Source: Flavobacteriaceae bacterium (lineage in GTDB: Bacteria; Bacteroidota; Bacteroidia; Flavobacteriales; Flavobacteriaceae). Taken from it: 64,000 bases of DNA. Of this stretch, positions 35,945-44,235 are shown piece by piece. The stretch is from positions 124,001-188,000 of the forward strand of contig JANQRC010000017.1 of assembly GCA_028284745.1 (NCBI GenBank), written 5' to 3'. Below the pieces are notes generated by a model. The model saw only the letters and a program-made list of their open reading frames with translations, was not told the DNA's origin and made no database searches. Each line of letters opens with the position of its first letter. Positions within the stretch are counted from its first letter, which is position 1. The position numbers and the translations under genes were made by a program.

Positions 35945-36394
35945 ATGAACAAGGCGGTATCAATTCTGTTTATCATTCTTCGCCTGTTTCTTGGTGGAAT
36001 GATGGTCTATGGAGGGGTTGAAAAGTTTCAGAGACCTATCCCAAAACCTACGGAGGTTGTAGAAAAGGCCCAAAAATTCCGGGAACCCGAAAAAGAAAAT
36101 ACGCTCCAGAAAATATTGTATATCAGTGGAGCAAAGCAAACAGGGTACTTTTGGCAAGTACTAGGGGTTTGCGAACTGTTGTTCGGGTTGCTGGTGATCT
36201 TTCAAGGCACAGGATTTATTGGCGCGTTGCTCTTGCTGCCAGTTACATTGCATATCTTTTTGTTCCATGTCTTCTTAGAAGCAGACGAAGCTGGGGAGTT
36301 GCTGCTTGCCGCAGCGTTACTGGCCATCAATATCTTGTTGGTGCTAAAAGAGTACCCGAGATGGAGACACCTGCTTTGGATTCGGCCTCTTTGA
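35945..36394 (+). CDS. DoxX family membrane protein of the heme operon
   Basis: The 149-residue protein has four hydrophobic helices (about 5-22, 60-80, 88-106, 118-136) and the DoxX-type start LFIILRLFLGGMMVYGGVEKF. Its ATG follows the HmuY-like stop directly, so it is in the same operon. DoxX-type proteins are often found with HmuY operons in Flavobacteria, but their role there is unknown. A redox or membrane-anchoring role is only a guess. Confidence 0.78.
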   Translation: MNKAVSILFIILRLFLGGMMVYGGVEKFQRPIPKPTEVVEKAQKFREPEKENTLQKILYISGAKQTGYFWQVLGVCELLFGLLVIFQGTGFIGALLLLPVTLHIFLFHVFLEADEAGELLLAAALLAINILLVLKEYPRWRHLLWIRPL

Positions 36395-36414
36395 ATTAGT
36401 TTGTTGTATAGTAG

Positions 36415-36442
36415 AAAAGGCGGGGAAACACCTCGCCTTTTC
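36415..36442. terminator. Terminator between the heme operon and tatA
   Basis: AAAAGGCG and CGCCTTTT form the stem of a hairpin with T-runs on both strands. It lies between two convergent genes and likely serves both. Confidence 0.7.
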
Positions 36443-36468
36443 AATTCATATGTAACTTAAAAAAAGAA

Positions 36469-36660
36469 CTATTCGTTCTTGTCTTCAACTTGCTTTGGCT
36501 CATCATCGTCCTTCGTGGCATTCTTGAATTCTTTGATCCCACTTCCTAGGCCACGCATCAATTCAGGAATCTTTCTTCCTCCAAACAACAACAGCACGAC
36601 CACAACAATAAGGATAATCTGTGGTGCTCCGATGGCCAAAAACATACTTGCTAAAATCAT
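36469..36660 (-). CDS. tatA: Twin-arginine translocase subunit TatA/TatE
   Basis: The 63-residue protein has a short N-terminal transmembrane helix (about 8-25), the [21 protein letters not shown] amphipathic helix typical of TatA and an acidic tail. TatA forms the channel that moves folded proteins across the inner membrane. ATG 36660 is chosen; the ORF continues upstream to a TTG at 36669, which is less likely. A -7 box lies 21-28 bases upstream. tatC is not in the window. Confidence 0.92.
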   Translation of the reverse strand: MILASMFLAIGAPQIILIVVVVLLLFGGRKIPELMRGLGSGIKEFKNATKDDDEPKQVEDKNE

Positions 36661-36680
36661 TACGTTCAAACTTTATGTTG

Positions 36681-36688
36681 CAAAGGTA
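36681..36688 (-). promoter_or_regulatory. -7 promoter box TACCTTTG for tatA
   Basis: On the minus strand TACCTTTG is an exact TAnnTTTG match at a normal distance (about 21 bases) from the tatA start. Confidence 0.55.
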
Positions 36689-36763
36689 ACAAGAAAACGC
36701 ATAATGCATCGTTAAACAGTTAAAAATACCAAAAGCCCTCAATAGGCCTCAAACCTATTTAGC

Positions 36764-36771
36764 TATATTTG
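36764..36771 (+). promoter_or_regulatory. -7 promoter box TATATTTG ending at the M23 start codons
   Basis: This exact TAnnTTTG match ends 2-5 bases before the candidate ATGs 36774 and 36777. Transcription would begin at or after the start codon, so the mRNA would be leaderless or begin within the ATG. Confidence 0.45.
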
Positions 36772-36776
36772 TGATG

Positions 36777-37646
36777 ATGGCAAAACGAACAAACAAACGA
36801 AAACAGATCAAAAAGAAGCTACTGCACCAGTATCGCCTAGTAGTGCTGAACGAAGAGACTTTTGAAGAGCGCTTTTCATTTAAGCTATCAAGGCTCAATG
36901 TCTTCGTGGTGGGCTCTTTGTTTGCCATTTTTTTGATAGTTAGCACCATTTTGCTGATTGCCTTTACGCCCTTGCGCGAATACATCCCGGGCTACTCTTC
37001 CACCTCTTTGCGCTTGAAAGCGATGGCTTTGAACGAAAAAACAGACTCGTTGGCAAATCAACTGGCCTACAACGAGCAACTATACGGTAGCATCAAAAAG
37101 GCATTGTTGGGAGATATCGAAGACCTTCCGGCCAACAACGACTCTATCATGAATGCCATTCGCCTGGAACAGCTAGAGCTAAACATGGCCCCAAGCAGGC
37201 AAGATTCGCTGCTAAGGGCAGAAGTAGCTCAAGAAGACAAGTACAACCTGCTGGAATCTGCTACCAGAGGCACCAACTTTGTGTTGTTCCCGCCTGTCTC
37301 TGGGAAACTCTCGGACGGGTATGACCCTGAGGAAAAACATTATGCCGTAGACGTAGCGGTAGACGAAAATACACCAGTAAAGGCAGTTGCCGATGGCACA
37401 GTGATCTTTTCTGAATGGACGGCCGAAACAGGCAACGTCATCATTTTAGAACACAATTTCGGGTTGATCTCTATATACAAGCACAACGCATCCTTGACCA
37501 AACAGCAAGGGGATCTGGTAAAGGCCGGAGAAGTGATCGCCATTGCAGGAAGCACAGGCAAATACAGCACAGGGCATCATCTTCATTTTGAGTTGTGGAG
37601 CGATGGCTACCCGGTAAACCCAACGAACTTCATAGACTTTGAATAG
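36777..37646 (+). CDS. M23 family metallopeptidase, membrane anchored
   Basis: The 289-residue protein has a basic cytoplasmic start, one transmembrane helix (about 43-63), a helical linker (about 70-155) and a LytM/M23 domain (about 170-285). The zinc site is visible as HYAVDVA and GHHLHFEL. It should cut cross-links of peptidoglycan or activate amidases in the periplasm. GTG 36771 and ATG 36774 are also in frame. It is 3 bases from the following GH3 gene, so the two are likely one operon. Confidence 0.88.
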   Translation: MAKRTNKRKQIKKKLLHQYRLVVLNEETFEERFSFKLSRLNVFVVGSLFAIFLIVSTILLIAFTPLREYIPGYSSTSLRLKAMALNEKTDSLANQLAYNEQLYGSIKKALLGDIEDLPANNDSIMNAIRLEQLELNMAPSRQDSLLRAEVAQEDKYNLLESATRGTNFVLFPPVSGKLSDGYDPEEKHYAVDVAVDENTPVKAVADGTVIFSEWTAETGNVIILEHNFGLISIYKHNASLTKQQGDLVKAGEVIAIAGSTGKYSTGHHLHFELWSDGYPVNPTNFIDFE

Positions 37647-37649
37647 CCG

Positions 37650-39140
37650 ATGTCATTAAAGTCCTTTGCCGCAAAGATCTTTGCCAAGCGCATCAAGAAG
37701 AAGATAGACAAATGGGCCAATGACCCCATTGCCACACAAGAAAAGGTCTTTCAGCACTTGATCTCGGAAGCAACGAGCACTTCCTTCGGAAAGGACCACG
37801 ACTTCATAAGCATCAACGACCACGATGGTTTTAAAAGACGGGTGCCAATACGCGATTACGAAGGCCTTAGACCTTATGTAGAAAGAGTTGTGGCAGGTGA
37901 AGAAAATGTGCTTTGGAAAGGAAGACCACTATATTTTGCCAAAACCTCAGGAACCACTTCTGGCGCCAAGTATATCCCGATCACTCGAGAGTCGATGCCT
38001 GCCCATGTCGATGCTGCCAGGAACGCTATTCTCTGCTACATACACGAAACGGGGAAAACTCGCTTTGTTGATGGAAAAATGATTTTCCTTCAAGGAAGCC
38101 CTATGCTCGACGAGAAGAACGGCGTAAAGCTTGGCAGGCTTTCAGGAATCGTGGCACACTATGTCCCAAAATACCTTCAAAAGAACCGGATGCCTAGTTG
38201 GGAGACCAATTGCATCGAAGATTGGGAAGCCAAGGTAGACGCCATTGTTGGAGAGACCGTGAACGAGAATATGGCCGTGATCAGCGGTATCCCCTCTTGG
38301 GTACAGATGTATTTCGAGAGACTTCAACAAAGGACAGGAAAGAAAATAGGCGAGATCTTCCCAAACTTCGACCTATTCATCTTTGGTGGTGTGAATTACG
38401 AACCCTATCGCGCCAAATTCGAAAACCTGATCGGAAGAAAGGTAGATGGCATAGAGCTGTATCCTGCTTCCGAAGGGTTCTTCGCCTTTCAGGACACCCA
38501 AAAGGAAAAAGGGATGTTGCTACAATTAGACTCGGGGATCTTCTATGAATTTGTGAGAGCTGACGACTTTTTCAACGAAGATCCAGAGCGGATGACCCTA
38601 GAAGAAGTTGAGGTCGGAGTAAATTACGTAATGATCATCAGCACTACAGCAGGCCTTTGGGCCTACAATTTGGGAGATACGGTACAGTTCACAGCTACGA
38701 AACCCTACAGAGTGGTCGTGTCAGGACGCATCAAGCATTTCATTTCGGCTTTCGGAGAGCATGTCATTAGCAAGGAAGTTGAACAAGCCATGAAAGAAGC
38801 CATCGATGAGACAGGAGCAAGCATCAATGAATTTACGGTAGCACCACAGATCACGCCCAGCGAAGGACTTCCTTATCACGAATGGTTGATAGAGTTTGAA
38901 GTGGCCCCAATCGATGAAAGACAATTCATAGCTGCCTTAGAGGCTTCGCTTAGAAGTCAGAACTCATATTATGATGACTTAATTACAGGAAAGGTGCTTC
39001 AGGAGCTCAAGATCACAAAGCTTCGACAGAACGCTTTCAATTCGTACATGAGGTCCATCGGAAAGTTGGGCGGCCAAAACAAGGTGCCCAGACTCTGTAA
39101 CGATCGTACCATTGCTAATGGTCTGAAGCCTTATTCGTGA
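37650..39140 (+). CDS. GH3 family acyl-adenylating enzyme
   Basis: The 496-residue protein belongs to the GH3 auxin-responsive family: the ATP-binding loop KTSGTTSGAKYIPIT at about residues 95-110, IFGGVNYEPY near 245, YPASEGFFAF near 270, and the C-terminal domain. In plants GH3 enzymes join amino acids to hormones via acyl adenylates. In Bacteroidota such proteins are common but uncharacterised. The neighbours suggest a housekeeping envelope or lipid role rather than hormone conjugation, which is an inference. Confidence 0.88.
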   Translation: MSLKSFAAKIFAKRIKKKIDKWANDPIATQEKVFQHLISEATSTSFGKDHDFISINDHDGFKRRVPIRDYEGLRPYVERVVAGEENVLWKGRPLYFAKTSGTTSGAKYIPITRESMPAHVDAARNAILCYIHETGKTRFVDGKMIFLQGSPMLDEKNGVKLGRLSGIVAHYVPKYLQKNRMPSWETNCIEDWEAKVDAIVGETVNENMAVISGIPSWVQMYFERLQQRTGKKIGEIFPNFDLFIFGGVNYEPYRAKFENLIGRKVDGIELYPASEGFFAFQDTQKEKGMLLQLDSGIFYEFVRADDFFNEDPERMTLEEVEVGVNYVMIISTTAGLWAYNLGDTVQFTATKPYRVVVSGRIKHFISAFGEHVISKEVEQAMKEAIDETGASINEFTVAPQITPSEGLPYHEWLIEFEVAPIDERQFIAALEASLRSQNSYYDDLITGKVLQELKITKLRQNAFNSYMRSIGKLGGQNKVPRLCNDRTIANGLKPYS

Positions 39141-39162
39141 CATCAGGTTAACAAAATCCTTG

Positions 39163-39170
39163 TATCTTTG
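39163..39170 (+). promoter_or_regulatory. -7 promoter box TATCTTTG for the DUF6909 gene
   Basis: This exact TAnnTTTG match lies 17-24 bases before ATG 39187. It supports that start over the in-frame TTG at 39160. Confidence 0.55.
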
Positions 39171-39186
39171 CCAGCTAAACAAATTG

Positions 39187-40872
39187 ATGATAAACACAAG
39201 GACACACGTACGGACAAGAGCTCAAGAATCTTCGGCGGCCATAGAGCGCATGTACATCACCATGCGCCACCTTTTCAATCGCGGCTTTTACAAGCCGATG
39301 GGTGTTTCAGGGGAAACGCTCAAAAATGCGCTTTTGGTGCTACGCCCAGAGATCTATGGGACAGTTGCCGAAGAGAAGACCGAGCTTAGCGGGCTGGTGT
39401 ACGTGCTAGACAGGCTTCCAGAAGGAATAGAAGAGTGCCGGTTCATCAATCTAACTTCTGACGAGGGCTACAAAGACTCTCACTTTGAGCCGATCATACC
39501 TCCAAAGAGAAGAAGAAACTGCTACCGCATCGACGATGAGCAGATGAATATCGAGATCACTCGAGGTCGCTCGGACATCTATGACGTGTTGACGCACCTA
39601 ACCTTCTTGTTCATCGAATCACATAAGATCTGCGAGAAAGTGCTGGTCGATGAAGATGGCGAGACTACGCGCGATTGGGACAAGTTGTCCCAAGCGGTCA
39701 ACAAGACGAAGAAGCTGGCCATAGAAGAACGGGAAGTGGCCATTTCGCATGCGGCACATATACTGGGAAGAACCTTTGATGAGGTCAGGGACATTCATCA
39801 GAGCTTTTCTACCAAGACAAATCCAGAACGTTTTCTGAAGATCATCTATTGGTTAGGGAAACTGGCCATAGAAGAGCGAGTTAACGACAACAAGAGGAGT
39901 ATTACATTCAGTCCTTTGCTAAGGGAGCGCATCGGACATCACATCTATGGTGAGATATGGGCCAATAACATCAAAGCATTCTTGAAGAAAGAAAAGCTAA
40001 TGGAAAGGCCGCTGCACATCATAAGCGCCAACATGCACAGCGTGATGAACGCGTTGTTCGCAGGAGAAGCCCTTAAAAACGAATTGAAGGGATTAGGCCC
40101 TATGAAGGTGTATGAGCGATTGAGCACCGATCAGAGCAACACGCTGCGCAACAAGGTCGAAAAACTTGCCATTAGCCAAGGGATGACCCATATCAAAGAT
40201 ACATCCGGGACCAACATTGATGTTCAGATCTTCGATACGGCTAAGATGACAAAAGGAGCTTTCAAAGATACAATTCATGACGAGAAGAACGCTCCTGTAC
40301 TGTTCGTGATGGACTATGCGTTTGGCGAACAGGCATATGAGACCATTGACGAACTTTTGAAGCCGTACAGAGAAAATAACAGCGATCCCTTATATTTGAA
40401 TGTAGAATCTGTATCTGTGATGGGCAAAGCTGGCATATTGGAAGGAGGCAAGGGAGATATCATGATACCTTCGGCACATATCTTTGAAGGAACGGCAGAC
40501 AACTACCCCTTTGAGAACGAACTCTGCAAGGAAGACTTTAATGGCTATGGGCCAAAAGTGTACGAAGGAACAATGGTAACCGTCTTGGGCACATCACTTC
40601 AGAATAAGGACATTTTGAAATTCTTTCACGACTCTACATGGAATGTCATAGGGCTAGAGATGGAAGGAGCACACTACCAGAAAGCTATCCAATCTTCATC
40701 AAGGATACGCGGAAGCATTTCAAAGGATGTAAAAGTAAGATATGCGTACTACGCCTCTGACAATCCCTTAGAAACCGGAAGCACATTGGCATCGGGAGGA
40801 TTAGGGACCACAGGGGTGGTGCCTACGTATTTGATCACAGAAAAAATATTGAAGCAAATATTCAACAAGTAG
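39187..40872 (+). CDS. DUF6909 family protein with phosphorylase-like C-terminus
   Basis: The 561-residue cytoplasmic protein matches what I recall as the flavobacterial DUF6909 family: MRHLFNRGFYKPMGVSGETL near the N-terminus, FLFIESHKICEKV, EREVAISHAAHILGRTFDEV near 180, NMHSVMNALFAGEAL near 280 and DYAFGEQAYETIDELLKPY near 375. The C-terminal 200 residues carry GTSLQNKDILKFFHDSTW, GLEMEGAHYQKAI and GGLGTTGVVPTYL. The EMEGA motif recalls the nucleobase/ribose site of nucleoside phosphorylases and nucleosidases. A nucleosidase-like enzyme is possible but unproven. Six bases separate it from the polysaccharide locus. Confidence 0.75.
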   Translation: MINTRTHVRTRAQESSAAIERMYITMRHLFNRGFYKPMGVSGETLKNALLVLRPEIYGTVAEEKTELSGLVYVLDRLPEGIEECRFINLTSDEGYKDSHFEPIIPPKRRRNCYRIDDEQMNIEITRGRSDIYDVLTHLTFLFIESHKICEKVLVDEDGETTRDWDKLSQAVNKTKKLAIEEREVAISHAAHILGRTFDEVRDIHQSFSTKTNPERFLKIIYWLGKLAIEERVNDNKRSITFSPLLRERIGHHIYGEIWANNIKAFLKKEKLMERPLHIISANMHSVMNALFAGEALKNELKGLGPMKVYERLSTDQSNTLRNKVEKLAISQGMTHIKDTSGTNIDVQIFDTAKMTKGAFKDTIHDEKNAPVLFVMDYAFGEQAYETIDELLKPYRENNSDPLYLNVESVSVMGKAGILEGGKGDIMIPSAHIFEGTADNYPFENELCKEDFNGYGPKVYEGTMVTVLGTSLQNKDILKFFHDSTWNVIGLEMEGAHYQKAIQSSSRIRGSISKDVKVRYAYYASDNPLETGSTLASGGLGTTGVVPTYLITEKILKQIFNK

Positions 40873-40878
40873 CAAACC

Positions 40879-41955
40879 ATGAGTGAGCAACCACAACAAC
40901 CGCAACAGTCAGAAGAAATAGATTTGGGCCAATTGTTCAAGATGATTGGAGACATGTTCAATCGCTTCTTTGCTTTTCTAGGCAAGGTAGCTACAATCAT
41001 ATTTAACTTTTTATTGTTGGTGTTGGTGTTCTTGAGAAGACATGTCATCAAGATAGCCATTACAGCAATTATTGGTCTAGTCATTGGCTTTTTCTATGAA
41101 ATCACCAGTCCTCCAATTTATGGAGCTCAATTGATGGTAGAGACCAAATTTGACAGCGCGTACCAATTATATAACAACATAAGATATTACGACGCGCTGG
41201 CTAAAGACAGAGACAGTATTCGCCTGGCACAACTCTTTAATATCACGCAGAGAGAGGCAGCACAATTAGAGGGCTTCTACATAGAAGCTGATGACAACAA
41301 GAACAAAAGGTTGTTGGAATATGCAGGGATCATGGAAACGCTCGATACCGCATCGCAAAAACAGTTCAAGTTCATCGACTTTGATAACAATTTAGAACCG
41401 ACAGATTATAAATTTCATAAAATAAGCGTAGGCTCGTACAACAAATATATTTTCCCAAAAATTCAGAACACGATCATCAATTCAATAGAAAATAATGAAT
41501 ATTTTAAGTCGCAACAAGAAGTTAGCTTAATGAATTTGAAAAGAAGTGATTCTCTATACAAGATTGCGATAGTTCAAGCTGATGAGATGAGAGATAATTA
41601 CATGGAGATCAGAACTATTGAAGCGAACAGGGACGAACAGGAAATAGGAACCTCTATCTATATGAGACCTCAAGCTGAAGAAAACCCTGAGGTAGCACTA
41701 TTGCAAAGAAAATTGGAACTTAACGATTCTATTACCGATATAGCAAAGGCGAGGGTAGACAACCATAAGATCCTTAAAGTGATCTCAGCTTTTCCTGAAG
41801 AAGGGTTTATCTCTAGAAGCCTTACAGAAAGCCATATATTCAGGATCCCCATATATCTGGTCTGCCTTTTGGTCCTAATATTGCTTTTAAGGCACTTTAA
41901 TACGTTTTTGAAGAGCAAAGAAGCATCATTAAAAGAATATTGGAACCTTAACTAA
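40879..41955 (+). CDS. Wzz-like chain-length regulator
   Basis: The 358-residue protein has a Gln-rich N-terminus and two or three closely spaced hydrophobic segments (about 38-52 and 56-74). A large helical periplasmic region (about 80-310, with Gln- and Asn-rich stretches) and a C-terminal transmembrane helix (about 322-342) follow. That layout fits Wzz/polysaccharide co-polymerases, which set O-antigen or capsule length. There is no kinase domain. It opens the polysaccharide locus, 6 bases after the DUF6909 gene. Sequence identity to known Wzz proteins appears low. Confidence 0.6.
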   Translation: MSEQPQQPQQSEEIDLGQLFKMIGDMFNRFFAFLGKVATIIFNFLLLVLVFLRRHVIKIAITAIIGLVIGFFYEITSPPIYGAQLMVETKFDSAYQLYNNIRYYDALAKDRDSIRLAQLFNITQREAAQLEGFYIEADDNKNKRLLEYAGIMETLDTASQKQFKFIDFDNNLEPTDYKFHKISVGSYNKYIFPKIQNTIINSIENNEYFKSQQEVSLMNLKRSDSLYKIAIVQADEMRDNYMEIRTIEANRDEQEIGTSIYMRPQAEENPEVALLQRKLELNDSITDIAKARVDNHKILKVISAFPEEGFISRSLTESHIFRIPIYLVCLLVLILLLRHFNTFLKSKEASLKEYWNLN

Positions 41956-41964
41956 ACCCCTCAT

Positions 41965-43227
41965 TTGCAGCTTGAAGAAAAAATAGCAGTCATTGGCCTG
42001 GGATACGTTGGCCTTCCCTTGGCGGTTGAGTTTTCTCGGCAAGGGTTTCAGGTTGTGGGGTTTGATATAGACCTAGAGCGAATACGCGATTTAGAGAACA
42101 ATAACGACAGAACTGGAGAAGTCACTTCTGAGTCGCTAGAACAAGCCAATTCGATCACATTCACCACCGACCCAGGATTATTAGATGTCGCAGCGATATT
42201 TATAGTTACCGTCCCTACACCTATTGATAGGGCCAAAAAACCCGATCTAGGGCCCTTAAAAAGCGCTTGCACAACAGTTGGCAAGGCGCTATCGAAAGGC
42301 AACATAGTGATTTTCGAGTCTACCGTTTACCCAGGCTGCACGGAGGAGATCTGTGTTCCCATACTTGAAGCAGAAAGTAGCTTGGCATTTAACAAAGGCT
42401 TCTTTTGTGGATATTCGCCAGAAAGGATCAATCCGGGAGATAAGAATAGGACCATTTCAGACATTGTGAAGGTCACTTCTGGAAGCACCCCAGCAATAGC
42501 AAATAAAATAGATGCGCTGTATGGGTCCATCATCAAAGCGGGCACACACAAGGCGTCTTCTATAAAAGTCGCCGAGGCAGCAAAAGTCATTGAGAATGCA
42601 CAACGGGATATAAACATCGCTTTTGTGAACGAACTTTCCTTGATCTTCGAAAGATTAGATATAGACACCAAAGAAGTTCTGGATGCCGCAGGCACAAAGT
42701 GGAACTTCTTGCCGTTCACACCGGGACTTGTAGGAGGCCACTGCATTGGGGTAGACCCATATTATCTTACGCACAAGGCACAAAGTGAAGGCTATCATCC
42801 TGAGGTGATTCTTGCGGGCAGGCGCATTAACGACAATATGAGCACTCATGTTGCACAGCGTGTAGTAAAGGCAATGGTGAAGCACGATAGGCCTATAAAG
42901 CAAAGCGTCGTTACGATCTTAGGAATCACCTTTAAAGAAAATTGCCCAGATATACGCAACTCCAAGGTCATAGATGTCATCAAAGAACTAGAAAGCTATG
43001 GCGTTGATATAGAGGTCATAGACCCTCTTGCAAACCCACAAGAGGTAAAAGAAGTGTATGGAATCGAATTGTCTCAAAAGATATCTGAAAATAGCCAAGC
43101 ATTAGTGCTTGCAGTACCACACAAGCTTTTTGAAGGTGTTGACTGGAAATCATTCCATGACAAAGGCACGGTGATCTTCGACGTAAAGAATTTCATAGAC
43201 GGCAAGTATGTTTCAGACAGGCTTTGA
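41965..43227 (+). CDS. UDP-N-acetyl-hexosamine 6-dehydrogenase (TviB/WbpA type)
   Basis: The 420-residue protein has the NAD-binding start IAVIGLGYVGLPLAVEF (about 7-23), the FESTVYPGCTEE motif (about 115-126) and the active-site cysteine motif GLVGGHCIGVDPYYL (about 254-268). These mark dehydrogenases of UDP-N-acetyl sugars (Vi-antigen TviB) rather than UDP-glucose. It makes UDP-HexNAcA, a uronic acid precursor. Start TTG 41965 is the first plausible codon; no in-frame ATG precedes the conserved core. It is followed after 3 bases by the epimerase. Confidence 0.88.
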   Translation: MQLEEKIAVIGLGYVGLPLAVEFSRQGFQVVGFDIDLERIRDLENNNDRTGEVTSESLEQANSITFTTDPGLLDVAAIFIVTVPTPIDRAKKPDLGPLKSACTTVGKALSKGNIVIFESTVYPGCTEEICVPILEAESSLAFNKGFFCGYSPERINPGDKNRTISDIVKVTSGSTPAIANKIDALYGSIIKAGTHKASSIKVAEAAKVIENAQRDINIAFVNELSLIFERLDIDTKEVLDAAGTKWNFLPFTPGLVGGHCIGVDPYYLTHKAQSEGYHPEVILAGRRINDNMSTHVAQRVVKAMVKHDRPIKQSVVTILGITFKENCPDIRNSKVIDVIKELESYGVDIEVIDPLANPQEVKEVYGIELSQKISENSQALVLAVPHKLFEGVDWKSFHDKGTVIFDVKNFIDGKYVSDRL

Positions 43228-43230
43228 GAA

Positions 43231-44235
43231 ATGAATAGAAGACAGATTTCACATGCCAAAGTTTTGGTCACAGGAGGTGCAGGATTCATTGGGTCAAACC
43301 TAATTGAGAGATTGCTTCAACAAGGAAATAGTGTTGCTTGCCTAGACAATTTCTCTACCGGCAAGAAACAAAACATCCAACACTTTCTAAACGACGAGAA
43401 TTTCAAGCTAATAGAAGGCGACATCGCTGAATATGACACTTGCGAAGAAGCTGTCGATGGCATTGATTATGTGTTGCATCAGGCGGCCCTTGGGTCGGTA
43501 CCACGGTCCATCAACGACCCGATCACCAGCAACAGGGCAAACGTCACAGGCTTTTTGAATATGCTACAAGCCTCGACACAAGCCAAGGTTAAACGTTTTG
43601 TATACGCAGCAAGCTCTTCTACTTACGGAGACCACCAAGCATTGCCAAAGGTAGAAGATAAGATAGGAAGCCCCTTGTCGCCATATGCGGTCACCAAGTA
43701 TGTCAATGAACTGTATGCAAACGTTTTTTCACGAACGTACGGCATAGAGACCATTGGGCTTCGGTATTTCAATGTGTTTGGAAAACGTCAAGACCCTGAT
43801 GGCGCGTATGCGGCTGTCATACCAAAATTTATAGGCCAACTCATGAATCTAGAGCCACCAACAATAAATGGCGATGGGACAAACTCTAGAGACTTCACAC
43901 ACATAGAGAACGTGATCCAGGTGAATCAATTAGCAGCGCTCACCGAAAACCCAGCAGCATTGAATACGGTCTACAATGTGGCTTGTGGAGAAAACACCAG
44001 CTTGAATGAGCTCTCACAAGAGATAAAAAACAAGTTAGGCGATCTGGTGCCCAAGATAAGCGACATAGAGTTTAAGTATGGCCCCGAACGTAAAGGAGAT
44101 GTGAGACACTCGCTGGCAGAGATCAGCAAGGCCAGGAAATTGTTGGGATACGCTCCAGAAGTGTATTTTAAAGAAGGGCTTAGAAAAACGGTTGAATGGT
44201 TTTATGACCAAAGACAGAAGGAATATGAATCATAA
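43231..44235 (+). CDS. UDP-N-acetylglucosamine(uronate) 4-epimerase (TviC/WbpP type)
   Basis: The 334-residue extended SDR has GGAGFIGSNL (about 15-24), the catalytic ASSSTYG and the YxxxK motif in YAVTKYVNE, followed by GLRYFNVFGKRQDPDGAYAAVIP, typical of WbpP/TviC. Together with the preceding dehydrogenase it should supply UDP-GalNAcA (or UDP-GlcNAcA/UDP-GalNAc). Its end overlaps rfbB by 11 bases. Confidence 0.88.
   Translation: MNRRQISHAKVLVTGGAGFIGSNLIERLLQQGNSVACLDNFSTGKKQNIQHFLNDENFKLIEGDIAEYDTCEEAVDGIDYVLHQAALGSVPRSINDPITSNRANVTGFLNMLQASTQAKVKRFVYAASSSTYGDHQALPKVEDKIGSPLSPYAVTKYVNELYANVFSRTYGIETIGLRYFNVFGKRQDPDGAYAAVIPKFIGQLMNLEPPTINGDGTNSRDFTHIENVIQVNQLAALTENPAALNTVYNVACGENTSLNELSQEIKNKLGDLVPKISDIEFKYGPERKGDVRHSLAEISKARKLLGYAPEVYFKEGLRKTVEWFYDQRQKEYES

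Noticed and set aside
39187-40872. Annotation as AMP nucleosidase
   Set aside because: Only the EMEGA-type motif is shared; the N-terminal two thirds do not resemble known Amn proteins.
41965-43227. Annotation as UDP-glucose 6-dehydrogenase
   Set aside because: The VESTVYPG-like and GGHCIGVDPYYL motifs and the adjacent TviC/WbpP-type epimerase fit the UDP-N-acetyl sugar branch.
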